Shown: positions 43,584 to 55,454 of the stretch, piece by piece
Layout: each line of letters opens with the position of its first letter
How positions within the stretch are numbered: position 1 is the stretch's first letter
NCBI GenBank assembly: GCA_029204045.2
Contig: CM055077.1
Coordinates: 13,964,584-14,028,583, forward strand
Reading direction: 5' to 3'
DNA: 64,000 nt
DNA from: Tillandsia leiboldiana
Taxonomy: Eukaryota > Streptophyta > Magnoliopsida > Poales > Bromeliaceae
The notes under the pieces: model-generated
Databases searched by the model: none
Told to the model about the DNA's origin: nothing
Seen by the model: the letters and a program-made list of their open reading frames with translations, nothing else
Translations under genes and position numbers: made by a program

Positions 43584-44831
43584 CGGTTTTGGATTAGGAA
43601 AGGTGATATCTTTCCTTGTCTTAAGTTTTAAATTGCTTTTGACTGTATGTAATGCTTTGATCGATTTTCTCTTCATATTTATCTTGAGCATTACATGATT
43701 TCAATGCTTGTCGTTTTCATGTTTTGTTTTTAAACAAAAGTGATTTAATGAACGATTGCGACTTGTTTTAGTGCATTGAATATAAAAAGGGTTTACTTTC
43801 ATTCACTCCTAATTAATTTCATATTAATTATCAACTTTACTCCATAATCATAATCTTTGAAGATATTCCATTATAGGAGTTTTTGATAGTTATATTCATC
43901 AAATTTTAGTAATCATATGTGATCTTAAGGTGCTTAACCTATCTCGGTTGTGTGAATTCATTGTGATAAACATGAGACAACGAATAGACTAAAATTTGGG
44001 ATTTAATTTTTTCACGTAAGAGATTGCATTATTACAAGGGTAATTAAAAGAGTTGAAAAGATGTGGAAAGAGTTACATCCGCAAAGGAGTGTGAAAACTA
44101 CCACCACATGTTGGAAAGAAATACCACATGTTTTTTTATGCATGATAATATTTTTGGTAAAATCTTTAGATGAAGCATTCGGAGATTCATATTCAAATTT
44201 TCTATATTTTGAACAATCTCCTGGTTGGTATAAGGTGGGATAGTTGAAAGATGCTCAAAGAGCCACCCTTAAGTATTTTAGTGCTTATCTCAAATTTGAA
44301 AGGGTATTGATCAAATTGATGTTATTTGAAAATCTCTGTAAGTCATTTTTGATAATCCATTACATCTTGATTGAGTTCGGATCTCTAGATTATTTTTGAT
44401 GACTTGTGTTTGACGTATATAAAATGAAAAACGGTTATAATATTTTATCTTTGTTTTTCATGATTTAGGAGTAAATCTTTTTAATTTTTGTAAAATTAAT
44501 TGGATTGAATGACATCTGAGTAATCTCGCAATTTTCAAGCATTTAAATTGATTTTCTTGATTGTAAGCAAATCGGTATTTGAAAGAGTTCAAAATTTGGA
44601 TTTGTATCAAGAAATATTTTGATTTTTGCTCTGGAGTACCAGTACTCACCTTTCGGTACCGGAACCAAAAGGACGGAATTAAAAATTCAATCCGGAACCC
44701 GAACTGAATATTTCAGTTTTTTAAATTGGGTACCGGTACGCGCCTTCGAGTACCGGTACGCAATCTGCAGATTTGTTAAATACCGGAACCGAGGTGCATT
44801 CTTTCACTCTTCCTTTTGCAAAAACTCTCCC
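43584..44831 (+). other. C1 downstream non-coding DNA with GTACCGG motifs
   Basis: AT-rich 1.25 kb without coding similarity. At 43584-43625 it still resembles the end of C2 gag (TTTGGATTAGGAAAGGTG). From 44630 to 44800 there are several GGTACCGGAAC/GGTACCGGTACG motifs like those of the C1 LTR U3, so this tail may be part of a diverged C1-type LTR; I cannot find its edge. Confidence 0.5.
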
Positions 44832-45374
44832 TGTGGTGACCCTGATCCCCGTGTTGCTTCTCCCATGAACCGTGGTGTAGAACACCTAGTGTTGGTGTAT
44901 CTGGCCCATAGTGCATCAAAGGGATGCCACAGATGGACCCTGTGTGATATCCACAGCTGGATTGGCCTTCGGCTGCATTTGCCGAATTTTCGAAATTGTT
45001 TTGGGCCAAACAGAGGTTGGATTTGGATTCAGCGTGGAAAAACGCTTGAAAACGGCTATTTGCTTGTTTGGTTCTGAGTCCGGATGCCCAAAAAGGGACT
45101 CCCGGAAGTTTTCGCTGAATTTCGGTGCATGGGAGGGGCCGTGGACCGCCGGCTGCCACGTGGCGGCTTGTGATTGGCCGGTCCGCAGCACTCGGTGCAC
45201 GGAGGGGCGCAGCTAGGTGCACGGACCCGGCGCATGGACACGTGGCGCCGCCTGATTGGCGGGCTCGTGATGCGCGGTCTACTGGGAGGCGCGGCGGTGC
45301 ATGGACCAAGGCGGGTGGACACGTGGCAGTCCCCGATTGGTCGGTGCACGCGGCGCGGTCCACGGAACCCGAAG
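44832..45374 (+). repeat. G5: first 543 bp of a gypsy LTR
   Basis: TGTGGTGACCCTGATCC start. Shares with G2 the sequence around GGCCTTCGGCTGC, AAAAACGCTTGAAAACGGC, GAGTCCGGATGCCCAAAA and CACGTGGC-rich DNA. Cut at 45374 by copia C2. The rest would lie beyond 64000. Confidence 0.78.
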
Positions 45375-46725
45375 TGTTACGGAATTTGAGTTGGCGTAGT
45401 TTCGTGAAAGTCTCAAGTCTTGAAGATTGAAGGTGAAGAAAGTTGGATCGTTTAACTCAATCTCAAGAAAGAAGAATTCAAAAGGATCAGGTATGTTTTA
45501 CTAAAGATTTTGTGTGATCCGAATACTTCTTGTAGTGTAGAAACACTTGGAAGAATCTTTCATTGCATAAAAATCAAAAACTGGACTTGGGACATGTTCA
45601 GGATCCGGATCAGGTTGTTCGATCCGGATCCCGAAGGTGGTTCGTTCATACACCAGTTCAATCCGGATCGTAGCCTCTCTTGATCCGGATCCCGAACACT
45701 GAGTTTACCATCTTCCTTGAACGATCCGGATCAGGCTTCGCAATCCGGATCCCGAACGTTGATGCTTGGTGAACTGTATGAACGATCCGGATCAAGCACT
45801 TCGATCCGGATCCCGAACCTTCGTTTTTCTGGAATTACCTGACTCGTTACGAGGATCCGGATCACAGTTAATCCGATCCGGATCGCCGTCCGTAAAATCT
45901 CCAGAAATGTTAGGTTTTTGATTCTTATCTCCTTCCTAGGGTTTCTAACCTATAAATAGACCCTATGACTCTTTTTCTAGGGTTAATCCAGTGAGTCGAG
46001 ATAGCCGTCATTTTTCTTGTATCATCTTATACGGCTCGAGATCCACATATAGAGAAGAAAGGAAATCATTAGAGAATACTCTATGTTTCTTCATCTATAT
46101 TGATTAGTTTGATTCTAGGTTTTCATACTCACATCTTGAGTTGAATCAAACTAATGAATACTTAGATGGTATTTCCGATCTATCTTTGATCTAAGTATTC
46201 GGCGGATCATCACCACCCAAAAACAACGATTTACCCCAAAAATCAGCGCGTGGATTCGCGTGTCCTTGTGGATTCAAGGTTCAACCGCTCTCGTGGATTC
46301 GGAGCGAGGCACGTTCGTGGATTCGAAGGGTGCTATTGGGTGAAGACCGTGGATTCGGTCGGACGTCGTGGATTCGACGTTGGACGCCGTGGATTCGGCG
46401 TTGGGCGCAGATCGTGGATTCGAGAAGCGTCGCGGAGCGAGCGGAGAAGATCCTCTAGGAGCGTATGGAAAAGGTTGAGTCGTAATTGTGTACGGTAAAT
46501 CACCTTGTACGTGTTTTAATTCTAGTGGATTTCTGCCGTGTTATCGGTCCCGTGGTTTTTTACTCCGGTGATGGAGTTTTCCACGTAAAAATCTTGTGTA
46601 TTATTTTTTATTTCCGCATTGGGTTTTTATCGCAACGATTTTTGAGTGTTTATACGTTTACACCTATTCACCCCTCTCTAGGTGTTTTTTCCCCTATTTA
46701 GATCCGTATTACATATAACCCAACA
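45375..46725 (+). repeat. C2 5' LTR, 1351 bp
   Basis: TGTTACGGAATTTGAG ... ATATAACCCAACA. U3 carries ten ATCCGGATC palindromes (45600-45890), TATA box 45951-45958, and eight GTGGATTC repeats in the leader (about 46247-46425). The 82-codon ORF over those repeats (many Asp-Ser-Arg/Gly-Phe) is repeat translation, not a gene. Confidence 0.93.
45600..45958 (+). promoter_or_regulatory. C2 U3 palindrome array and TATA box
   Basis: Ten copies of ATCCGGATC, mostly preceded by G, in close pairs, the second of each pair usually extended to CCCGAA. They end about 60 bp upstream of TATAAATA (45951-45958). C3 has the same ten copies with changed spacers (59634-59930, TATA 59991-59998). Palindrome clusters are known for Sirevirus LTRs; the binding factor is unknown to me. 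Confidence 0.7.
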
Positions 46726-46727
46726 AG

Positions 46728-46739
46728 TGGTATCAGAGC
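46728..46739 (+). other. C2 primer-binding site (initiator Met tRNA)
   Basis: TGGTATCAGAGC two bases after the LTR end. Confidence 0.9.
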
Positions 46740-46758
46740 GGGAATAGGGTTGTAAACA

Positions 46759-48780
46759 ATGGTTGAAGGTGGAAACATCAACCGACCCCCGTTCTTCGAT
46801 GGAACAAATTATGCGTACTGGAAAGTACGGATGAAAGCCTTTTTAATTTCCATCGACGAACAGGTGTGGCAATCAATTGAATTAGGATGGTCTAATCCAA
46901 CTGAACTTATTGGTGATGTTCGCACCTTAAAACCTAGGTCGAAATGGACCAAGGAAGAGTTAGATTCATCTTCTTACAATGGCAAGGGAATTAATGCTAT
47001 CTTTAATGCCTTATCTCAAACTGAATTCTCTCGCGTCTCGGCATGTGAGACTGCGAAAGAAATCTGGGATGTTCTTCAGGTTACACATGAGGGAACTAAC
47101 CTCGTGAAGATTCAGAAACTGCAAATGCTTACGAGCAAGTTTGACTCTATCTTAATGGCAGAAAATGAATCTTTCACGGACTACTATACACGATTGCAAG
47201 ACATCGTAAACTCATGTGCTAATCTGGGAGAGAAGATTCCAGAATTTAAGATTGTAAGAAAGATCTTAAGAACTCTTCCTGAACGATTTCGCCCAAAGGT
47301 TACTGCCATTGAAACTATTAAACACCCGGACGAAATACGTGTAGAAGAATTAGTTGGTTCATTACAAACTTATGAAATGACATTTACTACTAACAATTCT
47401 TCTGGAAAGGCATCCACTTCTAAGTCTTCAGGTTATGCGTTGAAAACAACTAAGGAAGAAGACGCGGATACATCCTCCTCAGACGATGACGAGAACCTTT
47501 CTATGGAGGAATTTGAGAAGCAGCTCGCTCTCTTGACAAGGAAGTTTCGCCGCAACTTTCGAAGGGGTAATTCAAGCAAATCTCCATCCTTCGGAAAGTC
47601 AAACAAAGGCAAGGGTACTTCAGGTTACAAGTCAAGAAAGCAAGAGAACTTCTCAAAGGATAAGAAAAGTTCAGAAGGACAACTACAATGCTTCAAATGT
47701 CGAGGCTACGGCCACATTGCAACGGAGTGTCCCAACAAGTATCCGGCAAAGAAGAAGGCGATGCAAGTCGTCACTTGGGATGACAACTCAACGTCAAATG
47801 AGTCGTCTTCGAGTGATGAAGAAAAGAGCTCCACCGCATTCCACGCGTCTGTATCTTCACCCTTCATGTGCTTTATGGCAAGTACATCCGAGTCGATGTC
47901 CAACTCCACTGTTGAAAAGAAAGCAACGGACAACGAATTGGATGATTCGGAAGGTGAAGAATTTGCTCTAGCCTATCACAGATCTTTACGGGATTTAAAG
48001 AAACCGGCTAAGCAAAACAAGGGGTTGAGAGGGAGATTGCAGGATCTCGAAGAAGAAGTAAAAAGGGTAACTTCTCTCTCGACCGATCTTGAAGTGGAAA
48101 GGGATAAACTGATAAAAGAAAATGTTTCCCTTCAAGAGTCCAATGAGCAACTCGAGAAGAACTATATAGATATGGTGAACAAAGCGAACTATTTCTTGAA
48201 GCTCTACGGCGAGGCCCGATGGGAAAAATTGGAAATGACAGAGACCATTTGCCAACTCAAGGATGACTTACAACAATTTTCTTTAGGAAGGAGTAAGTTG
48301 GATAAACTTCTTGGTCTTGGTCAAACAAACAAGTTCGGCCTCGGATACAATCGAACTGAAGACAATTTTAGTTCAGTTGGGATAGTATTTGTGCCTCAGT
48401 CGGTATCTCCTCCTCCGACACCGGAAATCATGACAACTAACGACAACAAACCTACTTCATCCTCTTCAGAATCGTCAAGCACAAAGGTATGTTTTCGTTG
48501 TAATTCTGCAGGGCACATTGGAAGAAATTGCAAGATTGGAGCTCAAAGATCAAATCAACCACATCTTGCAACTGCTACCAATAAGTTCACTCCATGGAAT
48601 TCAAAGAAGGATTTTCCTAAAGAAAAGGACATTGGTAGTACTTCAAACAAGACGATGACAAAAGAAAAAGACCAATCTTGCAAGACGTCTTCATCAAGGA
48701 AAACTTCTCAACCATTGCCAACATACTCCAAAACTCAAAAGGTTTGGGTATGCAAAGGTGAAACCCCTCCTTGTCTTTAA
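46759..48780 (+). CDS. C2 gag polyprotein
   Basis: Intact 673-codon ORF. ATG 46759 lies 20 bp after the primer site and matches the C1 and C3 starts ([20 protein letters not shown]). Residues 1-215: copia-type gag domain ([56 protein letters not shown]). About 230-310: acidic then basic linker. About 311-324: zinc knuckle [14 protein letters not shown]. About 400-520: long charged coiled coil. About 578-591: second knuckle [14 protein letters not shown]. Large two-knuckle gags with a coiled coil are typical of Sireviruses. It forms the cytoplasmic particle and binds element RNA through the knuckles. In an intact element protease would follow; here it is deleted. Confidence 0.92.
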   Translation: MVEGGNINRPPFFDGTNYAYWKVRMKAFLISIDEQVWQSIELGWSNPTELIGDVRTLKPRSKWTKEELDSSSYNGKGINAIFNALSQTEFSRVSACETAKEIWDVLQVTHEGTNLVKIQKLQMLTSKFDSILMAENESFTDYYTRLQDIVNSCANLGEKIPEFKIVRKILRTLPERFRPKVTAIETIKHPDEIRVEELVGSLQTYEMTFTTNNSSGKASTSKSSGYALKTTKEEDADTSSSDDDENLSMEEFEKQLALLTRKFRRNFRRGNSSKSPSFGKSNKGKGTSGYKSRKQENFSKDKKSSEGQLQCFKCRGYGHIATECPNKYPAKKKAMQVVTWDDNSTSNESSSSDEEKSSTAFHASVSSPFMCFMASTSESMSNSTVEKKATDNELDDSEGEEFALAYHRSLRDLKKPAKQNKGLRGRLQDLEEEVKRVTSLSTDLEVERDKLIKENVSLQESNEQLEKNYIDMVNKANYFLKLYGEARWEKLEMTETICQLKDDLQQFSLGRSKLDKLLGLGQTNKFGLGYNRTEDNFSSVGIVFVPQSVSPPPTPEIMTTNDNKPTSSSSESSSTKVCFRCNSAGHIGRNCKIGAQRSNQPHLATATNKFTPWNSKKDFPKEKDIGSTSNKTMTKEKDQSCKTSSSRKTSQPLPTYSKTQKVWVCKGETPPCL

Positions 48781-48842
48781 TCGTTCTTCGATTAAATCTT
48801 GTGTAGTTTATGTATACTACTTTCTTTTCATCTTTTTCTTTT

Positions 48843-51313
48843 GGCCGACCCGTCAACCATCTTTGGGAGGTAAATGGTACATTTTTTTATTGGTTGATGA
48901 TTTCTCTCGGTTTTCTTGGGTAGCATTTTTAAAAGAGAAAGCTGATACGTTTGACTCTTTTCATGAGATTTGCCATCGTATTATGATTGAAAGGAATGAA
49001 AAGATCATTCGTGTTAGAAGTGATAGAGATGGAGAATTCATAAATTCAAAATTCATTGATTTTTGCACTTCAAATGGCATTAAACATGAATTCTCGGCAC
49101 CCTATACACCTCAGCAGAATGGTGTTGTTGAGCGCAAGAACAGGGTTGTTCAAGAGATGGCGCGTGTGATGCTTCATAGCCGGAATTTACCGCTACATTT
49201 TTGGGCTGAAGCCGTGAACACCGCTGTCTATGTCATTAATAGAGTTTACTTGCGCCCAGGAACTTTAAATACACCATATGAGCTGTGGTTTAGTAGAAAA
49301 CCCAACATCAAATATTTTCGTGTCTTCGGGAGTCGATGTTACATTTTACGTGACCGTGAAAATCTTGGAAAGTTCTACTCTCGAAGTGATGAAGGGATCT
49401 TTTTGGGTTATTCTACGAATAGCAGAGCATATCGAGTATTTAACATTGAATCTAAGACGATCGTAGAATCTATAAATGTTAAAGTAGATGAAGCTTTTCA
49501 CTTTGGATCTGGAAAATCTACCCTCGATATCTCTCTAGATGATGATTCTCCTGCTAATGCATCTTCTCATAATAATACTTCCAATATTAATGATGCATCT
49601 AATGGTTCTTCGAGTTTATCTGATGTGCAGGAATCATCTCATGTATCTCCGAGTACTCCGTTTCAACAAACGTTACGAATCTCCAAGGATCATCCGGAAT
49701 CGAATATTATTGGAGATCCACAAGAAGGAGTTAGAACTCGGAGGCAGTTGGTTTGTGGATTCGCTTGCTACGTATCTTTAATCGAACCAAAGAACATAGA
49801 TGAAGCTCTTCAGGATGACTACTGGATTAAAGCAATGCAGGAAGTGCTCCATCAATTTGAGCGAAACAAAGTCTGGGAATTAACGAAGCCTCCAAAGCAA
49901 CACAATGTGATAGGTACCAAATGGATCTTCAAGAACAAGAAAAATAAGGATGGTACTATCATCAGGAACAAGGCACGATTAGTTGCTCAAGGCTACTCTC
50001 AAGTAGAAGGTATAGACTTTGACGAAACATTCGCCCCTGTAGCTAGACTCGAGTCCATTCGTATACTATTTGCTATTGCTTGTCATTTTAAAATCAAATT
50101 ATTTCAAATGGACGTTAAGAGCGCATTTCTAAATGGGTTTTTAAATGAGGAAGTTTATGTGGCTCAACCGAAAGGTTTTGTAGATCATAAACAACCTAAC
50201 CATGTTTTTCGTTTGAAAAAGGCTCTTTACGGTCTGAAACAAGCACCGCGAGCATGGTACGAAAGGTTAACAAAGCACCTTTTGGAGAAGGGCTATACTC
50301 GAGGGGGAGCTGATAGGACTCTCTTTGTGAAGCATTATCAAAGCAATTTCATTGTAGCACAAATCTATGTCGATGACATTGTATTTGGCGCAACAAGAGA
50401 TAATGATGCTTCTAAATTCGCGGAAACCATGGAAAGCGAATTTGAGATGTCCATGATGGGCGAATTGACTTATTTCCTTGGATTGCAAATTAAACAAAAT
50501 GATGAAGGTATTCACTTGAGTCAATCCAAGTATGCAATGGAGTTGGTCAAAAAGTTTGATCTCGAAAATTGTAAAGATTTTCCGACTCCAATGGGAACTA
50601 GCCACAAGGGACTTGGAAGTGAATCACATAGTGAGAATGTAGACGAGAAACTGTATCGAAGTATGATTGGAAGTCTACTTTACCTCACGGCTAGTCGCCC
50701 GGATATATCTTTTGGTGTTGGGATTTGCGCGAGATATCAATCAGCACCAAAGGAGGTTCACCTGAAAGCGGTGAAAAGGATCATCCGGTATATCAAAGGA
50801 TCAATTAATTTCGGAATTTGGTATCCTATGGGAACAAGTTTGGATATTGTTGGATACTCAGATGCCGATTGGGCAGGATCAGTGGATGATCGGAAAAGCA
50901 CGAGTGGTGCATGCTTCTATCTTGGCCATTGCCTTGTTGCATGGCACAGTAAAAAGCAGAACTGCATAGCACTCTCGACTGCCGAAGCGGAATACATTTC
51001 AGCTGGAAGTTGCTCAACTCAACTCATTTGGATGAAAAGCGTTTTGAGCGATTTCCGCATTTCAGCATCTTCGGTAACAATTCTTTGTGACAACACAAGT
51101 GCAATTAACATTTCTAAAAACCCTGTGTTGCACTCTAGAACAAAACATATTGAACTTAGATATCATTTTCTTAGAGAGCAAGTTGAATCAAATACTCTTC
51201 AACTTTCATATATTTCAACTGAGGATCAATTAGCTGACATTCTAACAAAACCTTTGGATCAAAAACGTTTTATTCATTTACGAAAAGCAATTGGAATGCT
51301 TTCCTTGAAATAA
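48843..51313 (+). pseudogene. C2 pol: partial integrase, reverse transcriptase, RNase H
   Basis: Homology starts at [20 protein letters not shown], just after the first catalytic Asp (HMDLMG in C3), which is lost. The open frame back to ATG 48758 is unrelated filler. Integrase: second Asp in [12 protein letters not shown] (about 49017), Glu in [13 protein letters not shown] (about 49130), C-terminal [16 protein letters not shown]. Acidic Ser-rich spacer. [53 protein letters not shown], catalytic [12 protein letters not shown] (about 50360), YFLGLQIKQ. RNase [60 protein letters not shown] and RNase H look intact; integrase is dead. Confidence 0.93.
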
Positions 51314-51680
51314 ACTTCTTTTTGAAACCTTTGCTTAGGATAGGTTTTGTATTTGTTTTTGTTTTGTTCATTATCTATGTTTGTACATAGGACATTAATT
51401 GAGCATAGATCATAATTGACTTTAATTGCATCTTTTCGCACATTTAGAATTTTATTATGCTTTTGCCATCATAATATTTCACTGTTGCAATGATCATTTA
51501 TGTTAATTAAATCATCTTCTAAGTGATCAAAGTCAATTTCTCTCTCTCTATGATCTCTTGGTATAGTCATTATCTTATTTGACTGCTTAGTCGAGTATGA
51601 AATCGAGATCAATATTTGGTTGAATACTTTATATCTTAAATAATTGATAGCCAATTGAGGGGGAGTCATAGAAAAAGTAA
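51314..51680 (+). other. C2 3' non-coding start
   Basis: AT-rich, no ORF of note. Ends with a purine tract, TTGAGGGGGAGTC (about 51655-51667), just before the G4 insertion. Sireviruses have purine tracts both after pol and at the LTR; this would be the inner one. Confidence 0.6.
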
Positions 51681-54600
51681 TGTGAGGACCCGAAAATTCC
51701 CACGTTTGGATTACTGTTGGATCTGCGGCTTCTGGAGACCCCTGTTGGGTGTTAGAGGTGTTTGTGCGCATATTGGACCCAAGGATTGGACCCGGCATGA
51801 AAAAACGGATCAAGTTTGCTTTCCGGGAATTTTTGGTAAATTTTAGAAGTGGAATTTGGCAAATCGGACTTCGGATTTGGATTCAGCGCGCGAAAACGGT
51901 CAAGATGGACTATTTACTTGTATTTTTCGGAGCCCGGATGACCCGGCACGGATTTCGAGGTGATTTGGTACTGTTCCGGCCGCCGGAGGGGCGCCGGCGG
52001 CGGCGGCGGGCGGCGGAGCGCGGCGGCTGGCGGCGGCGGAGGCGCGCGGTCCACCGCGGAGGCGTGCACCCGGGGGCTGGCCACGTGGCGGCTCCCGGTT
52101 GGCGGGCGCAGTGGGCGCGGTCCGCGGGATTGGCGCGGGTGCACGGTGGACCGGGACTGGACACGTGGCAGATCGGGGTTGGCGCGGCGTTGTGCGCGCG
52201 GTCCATGGTGCGGGGAGCTGGTACCTCGGGCCGCGTGCCCGACAGGCACGCGTGGGCGCACGTGGGGCGCGGCGTGGGCGCGTTGACCCGAGGCTCCCGG
52301 TGTGGACGCCACGTGTCGTCGCGGGGTTCGGCCACGTGGCGCATGGCTGTTGGCCCAAACAGCTGTTTGCTGTTTGGGTGTACACGTGGCGGCCTGGGGA
52401 TTTTCCGGGCGTCAACAGTAACGGGCCGGGCCCGTTACTGTAGCAGCCCGGAAGTACCGGGCGCCCGAAACTTTGGGCCAAAAGCCTAAAAGGGTGGATT
52501 TTCGGGCTGGGCCTATAAATAGCTGGCTTGCTTGGGCTTTTTGCCCCCTTTCCCGAGCTCCCCTGCCCATGGCCCCTTTAGCAAAGTTGGAGATCTTCAT
52601 CTTGCGCATCTTCTGGCAGAGGCCCGGATTTTTTGGAAGCTGCGGCGTCGACGACTTCGGCATCGGAACGCAGTGTGGCGATCTTTCATCGGAGGCCCGT
52701 TATCGTCGCAGTTCGATCTGAGATGTCCACAGAGCTACTCCTTCGGTATTTTTGGACGATTTTTGCGGCGTTGGAATCACGAGAGGTACGTCTTCGACTT
52801 TCGTGTTGATCATCTTCCTGGATTCAGAGTTTATGACACGGTTTTCGAGGCATTTCTAAGCCGCTGTTTTCTGGTGGAGTTTTTGGATAGCGGCCCCTTG
52901 CCGGAATTTTATCTCCTCAACTGGACATCGGATCGAGACGAGCCTATACACTTTTTGGATCTACTCGTCGCGAGGATTATCATCGTATTTTTTTGGGATT
53001 TTTATGAGGCTTGCCCGAAGGTATACTTTTTCCCCTCTTACTGTGCAGAGTTTTACAGTTGTGTGGTTGTGAGTGTTTGCGCACCTGTACTGTAGAATTT
53101 GTAACTCGGCCTACGGGGCTCGGATTTGGACGTGCAGGGTACCGTTTCGAAGATATCGACACGAGGATCGCTGTGATATTTTTATTGGATTTTTCTGGCC
53201 ATTTTCAGCAGGTGAAAAAGGGACATCTTTGGGACTGAAATTCTGTGTATGTTTTTATGGACAGTTTTGGACTTGATGTGTATTTGTGGACTTTGTGTTG
53301 TACCCAGGAGAGTTACGAGTGTTGCTGGATCTTTTGGAGTAGGAGATTTGGATTTCCTGGTATTTTCAGCTGTACGACCCTGGACAGTTGTGCACCTTCA
53401 GGTGGGTGGCTTGCTTTCAAGATCTATGGACTGTGCTCTAATTCTATTGCTATAGAATCATGCATGATAGTGATTGGACTTGGGTAGCATGTTAGAGTGT
53501 AGGAATTGTTGATCCTTGTTTATCTGTCGATCTTGTGATCTCTTGCTTCCTACTATCATGTTAAATATTTGTTATATTGGAACCTGACCTAGCACCCCCG
53601 TCATATGTTGCATGTGTAACCAGACCAGTAGAAAACCCTCACTTGGGCTAGGGTTATTTATGTTTAGACATCCACACTTTATGTCGCATTCCTGGACTTA
53701 GTGTTATCCTCGCCCGGGTAGTGGGCCGAGCGGTCGGGACTTCTCTTTAGTGTGGGATGCATTTGCACTCGTGCTTGGGAGCAGAGTGGAGTCTGGTAGA
53801 TGTGGTGGTTCGCTTGTCTGTATCGGGAACCGGTTGGGGTAAACGGTGGACCCGAGAGATCTTGTTTTCCCCTGTTTGGGTCGTCGCCACTGTGTTAGTG
53901 GCATTAGTATACTAGTGTTAGCCGGACCTAGAACCCAGAACCCTTTTCGACATATACATGATTTTAGTCTACCAATGTTTTCTTCCAAACATCGAAGGGC
54001 CGCTGGAGTCTGTTCTTGTTTGATTGGACAAAGGCATCAGCCCTTCGGGGTTTGGGTAAAACACTTGTTTTCTAACTGTTTTTCTAAAAAGAACTAAAAT
54101 CATTAAATATGGATTTCTTCCAGATCAAATTAGTTTTCAATAACAAATGTCACCTTTTTCCTGTAAATCTCCCCACTCGAAAGGATTCGAGTGGTCTGGG
54201 TTCTAGGGGCCGTTCCTCTGTCGGGACGAAAGCCACGGGGGCCGAGCCTGGAACCTGTTCTTGTTTGATAGGGTTGTAGGGGTAGGTCTCCCGGGACTTT
54301 CGGGCCCTGTTGGTGTCTTCTGCGAGTTGTACTGTGATTATTGCTTTCCCGAACTATAAGGGATCGGAAACTTTGATAGTCGGAGCCTAGAGTCTGTTCT
54401 TGTTTGATAGGGTTCTTAGCACCGGTCTATCGGGTTTCCGAACCCTTATGGTGTCGGTCTTTCTGGAGAGTTTAGTGTTCTGTTGTGGGAGCCGTCTGGT
54501 GAACGGTGGCCCCAGCGGTGTGACTTCCAGCTTGTGGTTGAGAGTTGGTGTTGTTGGTCGATCTTGTTGATCGTGGTTTGGACTATAGCCTGCATGAGCC

Positions 54601-55446
54601 ATATTTGAGCTCGACAGAGATACGCGGATACTTTCCTCGGTGGGGTCGCTCCCCTCGAGAGCCACTCCGGAGTTGGGCCTGTTACTTGCTATCGCGACTT
54701 GTCGACGCCGTCCCTCTGACTGGCCCAGTTAGCGGCAGTCACGGACACCCTACGGTAGACCCGTCCTGTTGAGGATATGCGGCAGTAGGTGGGCGCAGGT
54801 TTGACTGGACCCTTTGAGGCAGTCAGTTTAGATTTGGTGAGTTTACTGTGTGTGTTAGTAGATGCATCATGTTTCATCTCTTCCTTTTCTTGAGCATCTA
54901 GATAGAGGCATAGTAGCTGTAGAGTTACTTTTCCAGCCCTTTCATTTCAGTTTTATATTGTTACTTTATGCCTCTAGTAGACTTAGTGGGCAGTCCGTTG
55001 GGCTTGTTGGCGGCACCCACTGAGAACTACTTGGGACGTAGTTCTCACACCCGTCGTGGTGTATTTTTCCCACAGGGACTTCTACTCCTGTTCCTGCTGC
55101 TCCTGTTGCTGCTTCTTCTAATCGTGGTGAGGGAGTCGCGAGCTAGATCCCTACCAGTCGTCGTCCAGAGAGTAGATGTACCCTTTTTATTTTGAGAGTT
55201 TCTTGTTGAGAGACCTTGTAGTGAGGTATAGAGTTGTACTTTTCCTTCTGAGTTGAGTGACTTGTACTTTGGTGAGGACTTTGTACTAATTTATTTTATT
55301 TCTAGTGGTTTATTTTCAGCTCTGATATCTGGGTAGTTTAGTATCTATCTTTTGCAGGTTTGACGCTTCGTCTATACGGGGTTCACCGTATGGGCGGCGG
55401 ATCTGTTAGCGAGCCCGGGTCGCAGTTTCGACGCCGGGGCGTGACA
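51681..55446 (+). repeat. G4 5' LTR, 3766 bp
   Basis: TGTGAGGACCCG ... CGGGGCGTGACA. CpG-rich U3 (51960-52480) with CACGTG cores, 27-nt palindrome, TATA box 52513-52520, long transcribed part with the CCCCTCGAG module near 54635-54672. ORFs in the CpG-rich block on both strands are compositional. Confidence 0.92.
52080..52520 (+). promoter_or_regulatory. G4 U3: CACGTG cluster, 27-nt palindrome, TATA box
   Basis: CACGTG cores near 52082, 52162, 52259, 52310, 52332 and 52383, mostly CCACGTGGC or ACACGTGGC. Perfect palindrome ACAGTAACGGGCC/GGCCCGTTACTGT with one central base at 52415-52441. CTATAAATAG at 52512-52521. The 3' LTR copy has the palindrome at 58430-58456. Confidence 0.62.
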
Positions 55447-55454
55447 GATTAGAG

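Larger units (their letters stand above)
40463..44831 (+). mobile_element. C1: Sirevirus-type copia, second LTR family, 5' part
   Basis: LTR 40463-41627, primer site, gag pseudogene 41662-43583 and non-coding DNA to 44831, where gypsy LTR G5 begins. No protease, integrase or RT found. The LTR also has a 3' internal end on its left, so one LTR is shared by two internal regions. Confidence 0.82.
45375..51680 (+). mobile_element. C2: Sirevirus-type copia, gag intact, pol deleted at its start
   Basis: 5' LTR 45375-46725, primer site, intact gag 46759-48780, pol from mid-integrase to RNase H (48843-51313), 3' non-coding start to 51680, where gypsy G4 inserted. Protease, GAG-pre-integrase and the integrase N-terminus are deleted. 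The 3' LTR is outside the window. Confidence 0.9.

Noticed and set aside
46250..46498. 82-codon ORF, also at 12191, 14851 and 60271
   Set aside because: Translation of the GTGGATTCG leader repeat in the Sirevirus LTR; not a gene.
14624..46725. LTR B and the C2 LTR (both 1351 bp, opposite strands) as ends of one inverted structure
   Set aside because: Flanking pentamers (GAAAG in element sense and CGAAG) do not match, and each LTR has its own proper internal neighbour; simply two young members of one family.
48758..48842. N-terminal hydrophobic segment of the C2 pol ORF as a signal or membrane domain
   Set aside because: These 28 codons are AT-rich filler at a deletion junction; integrase homology begins at 48843.
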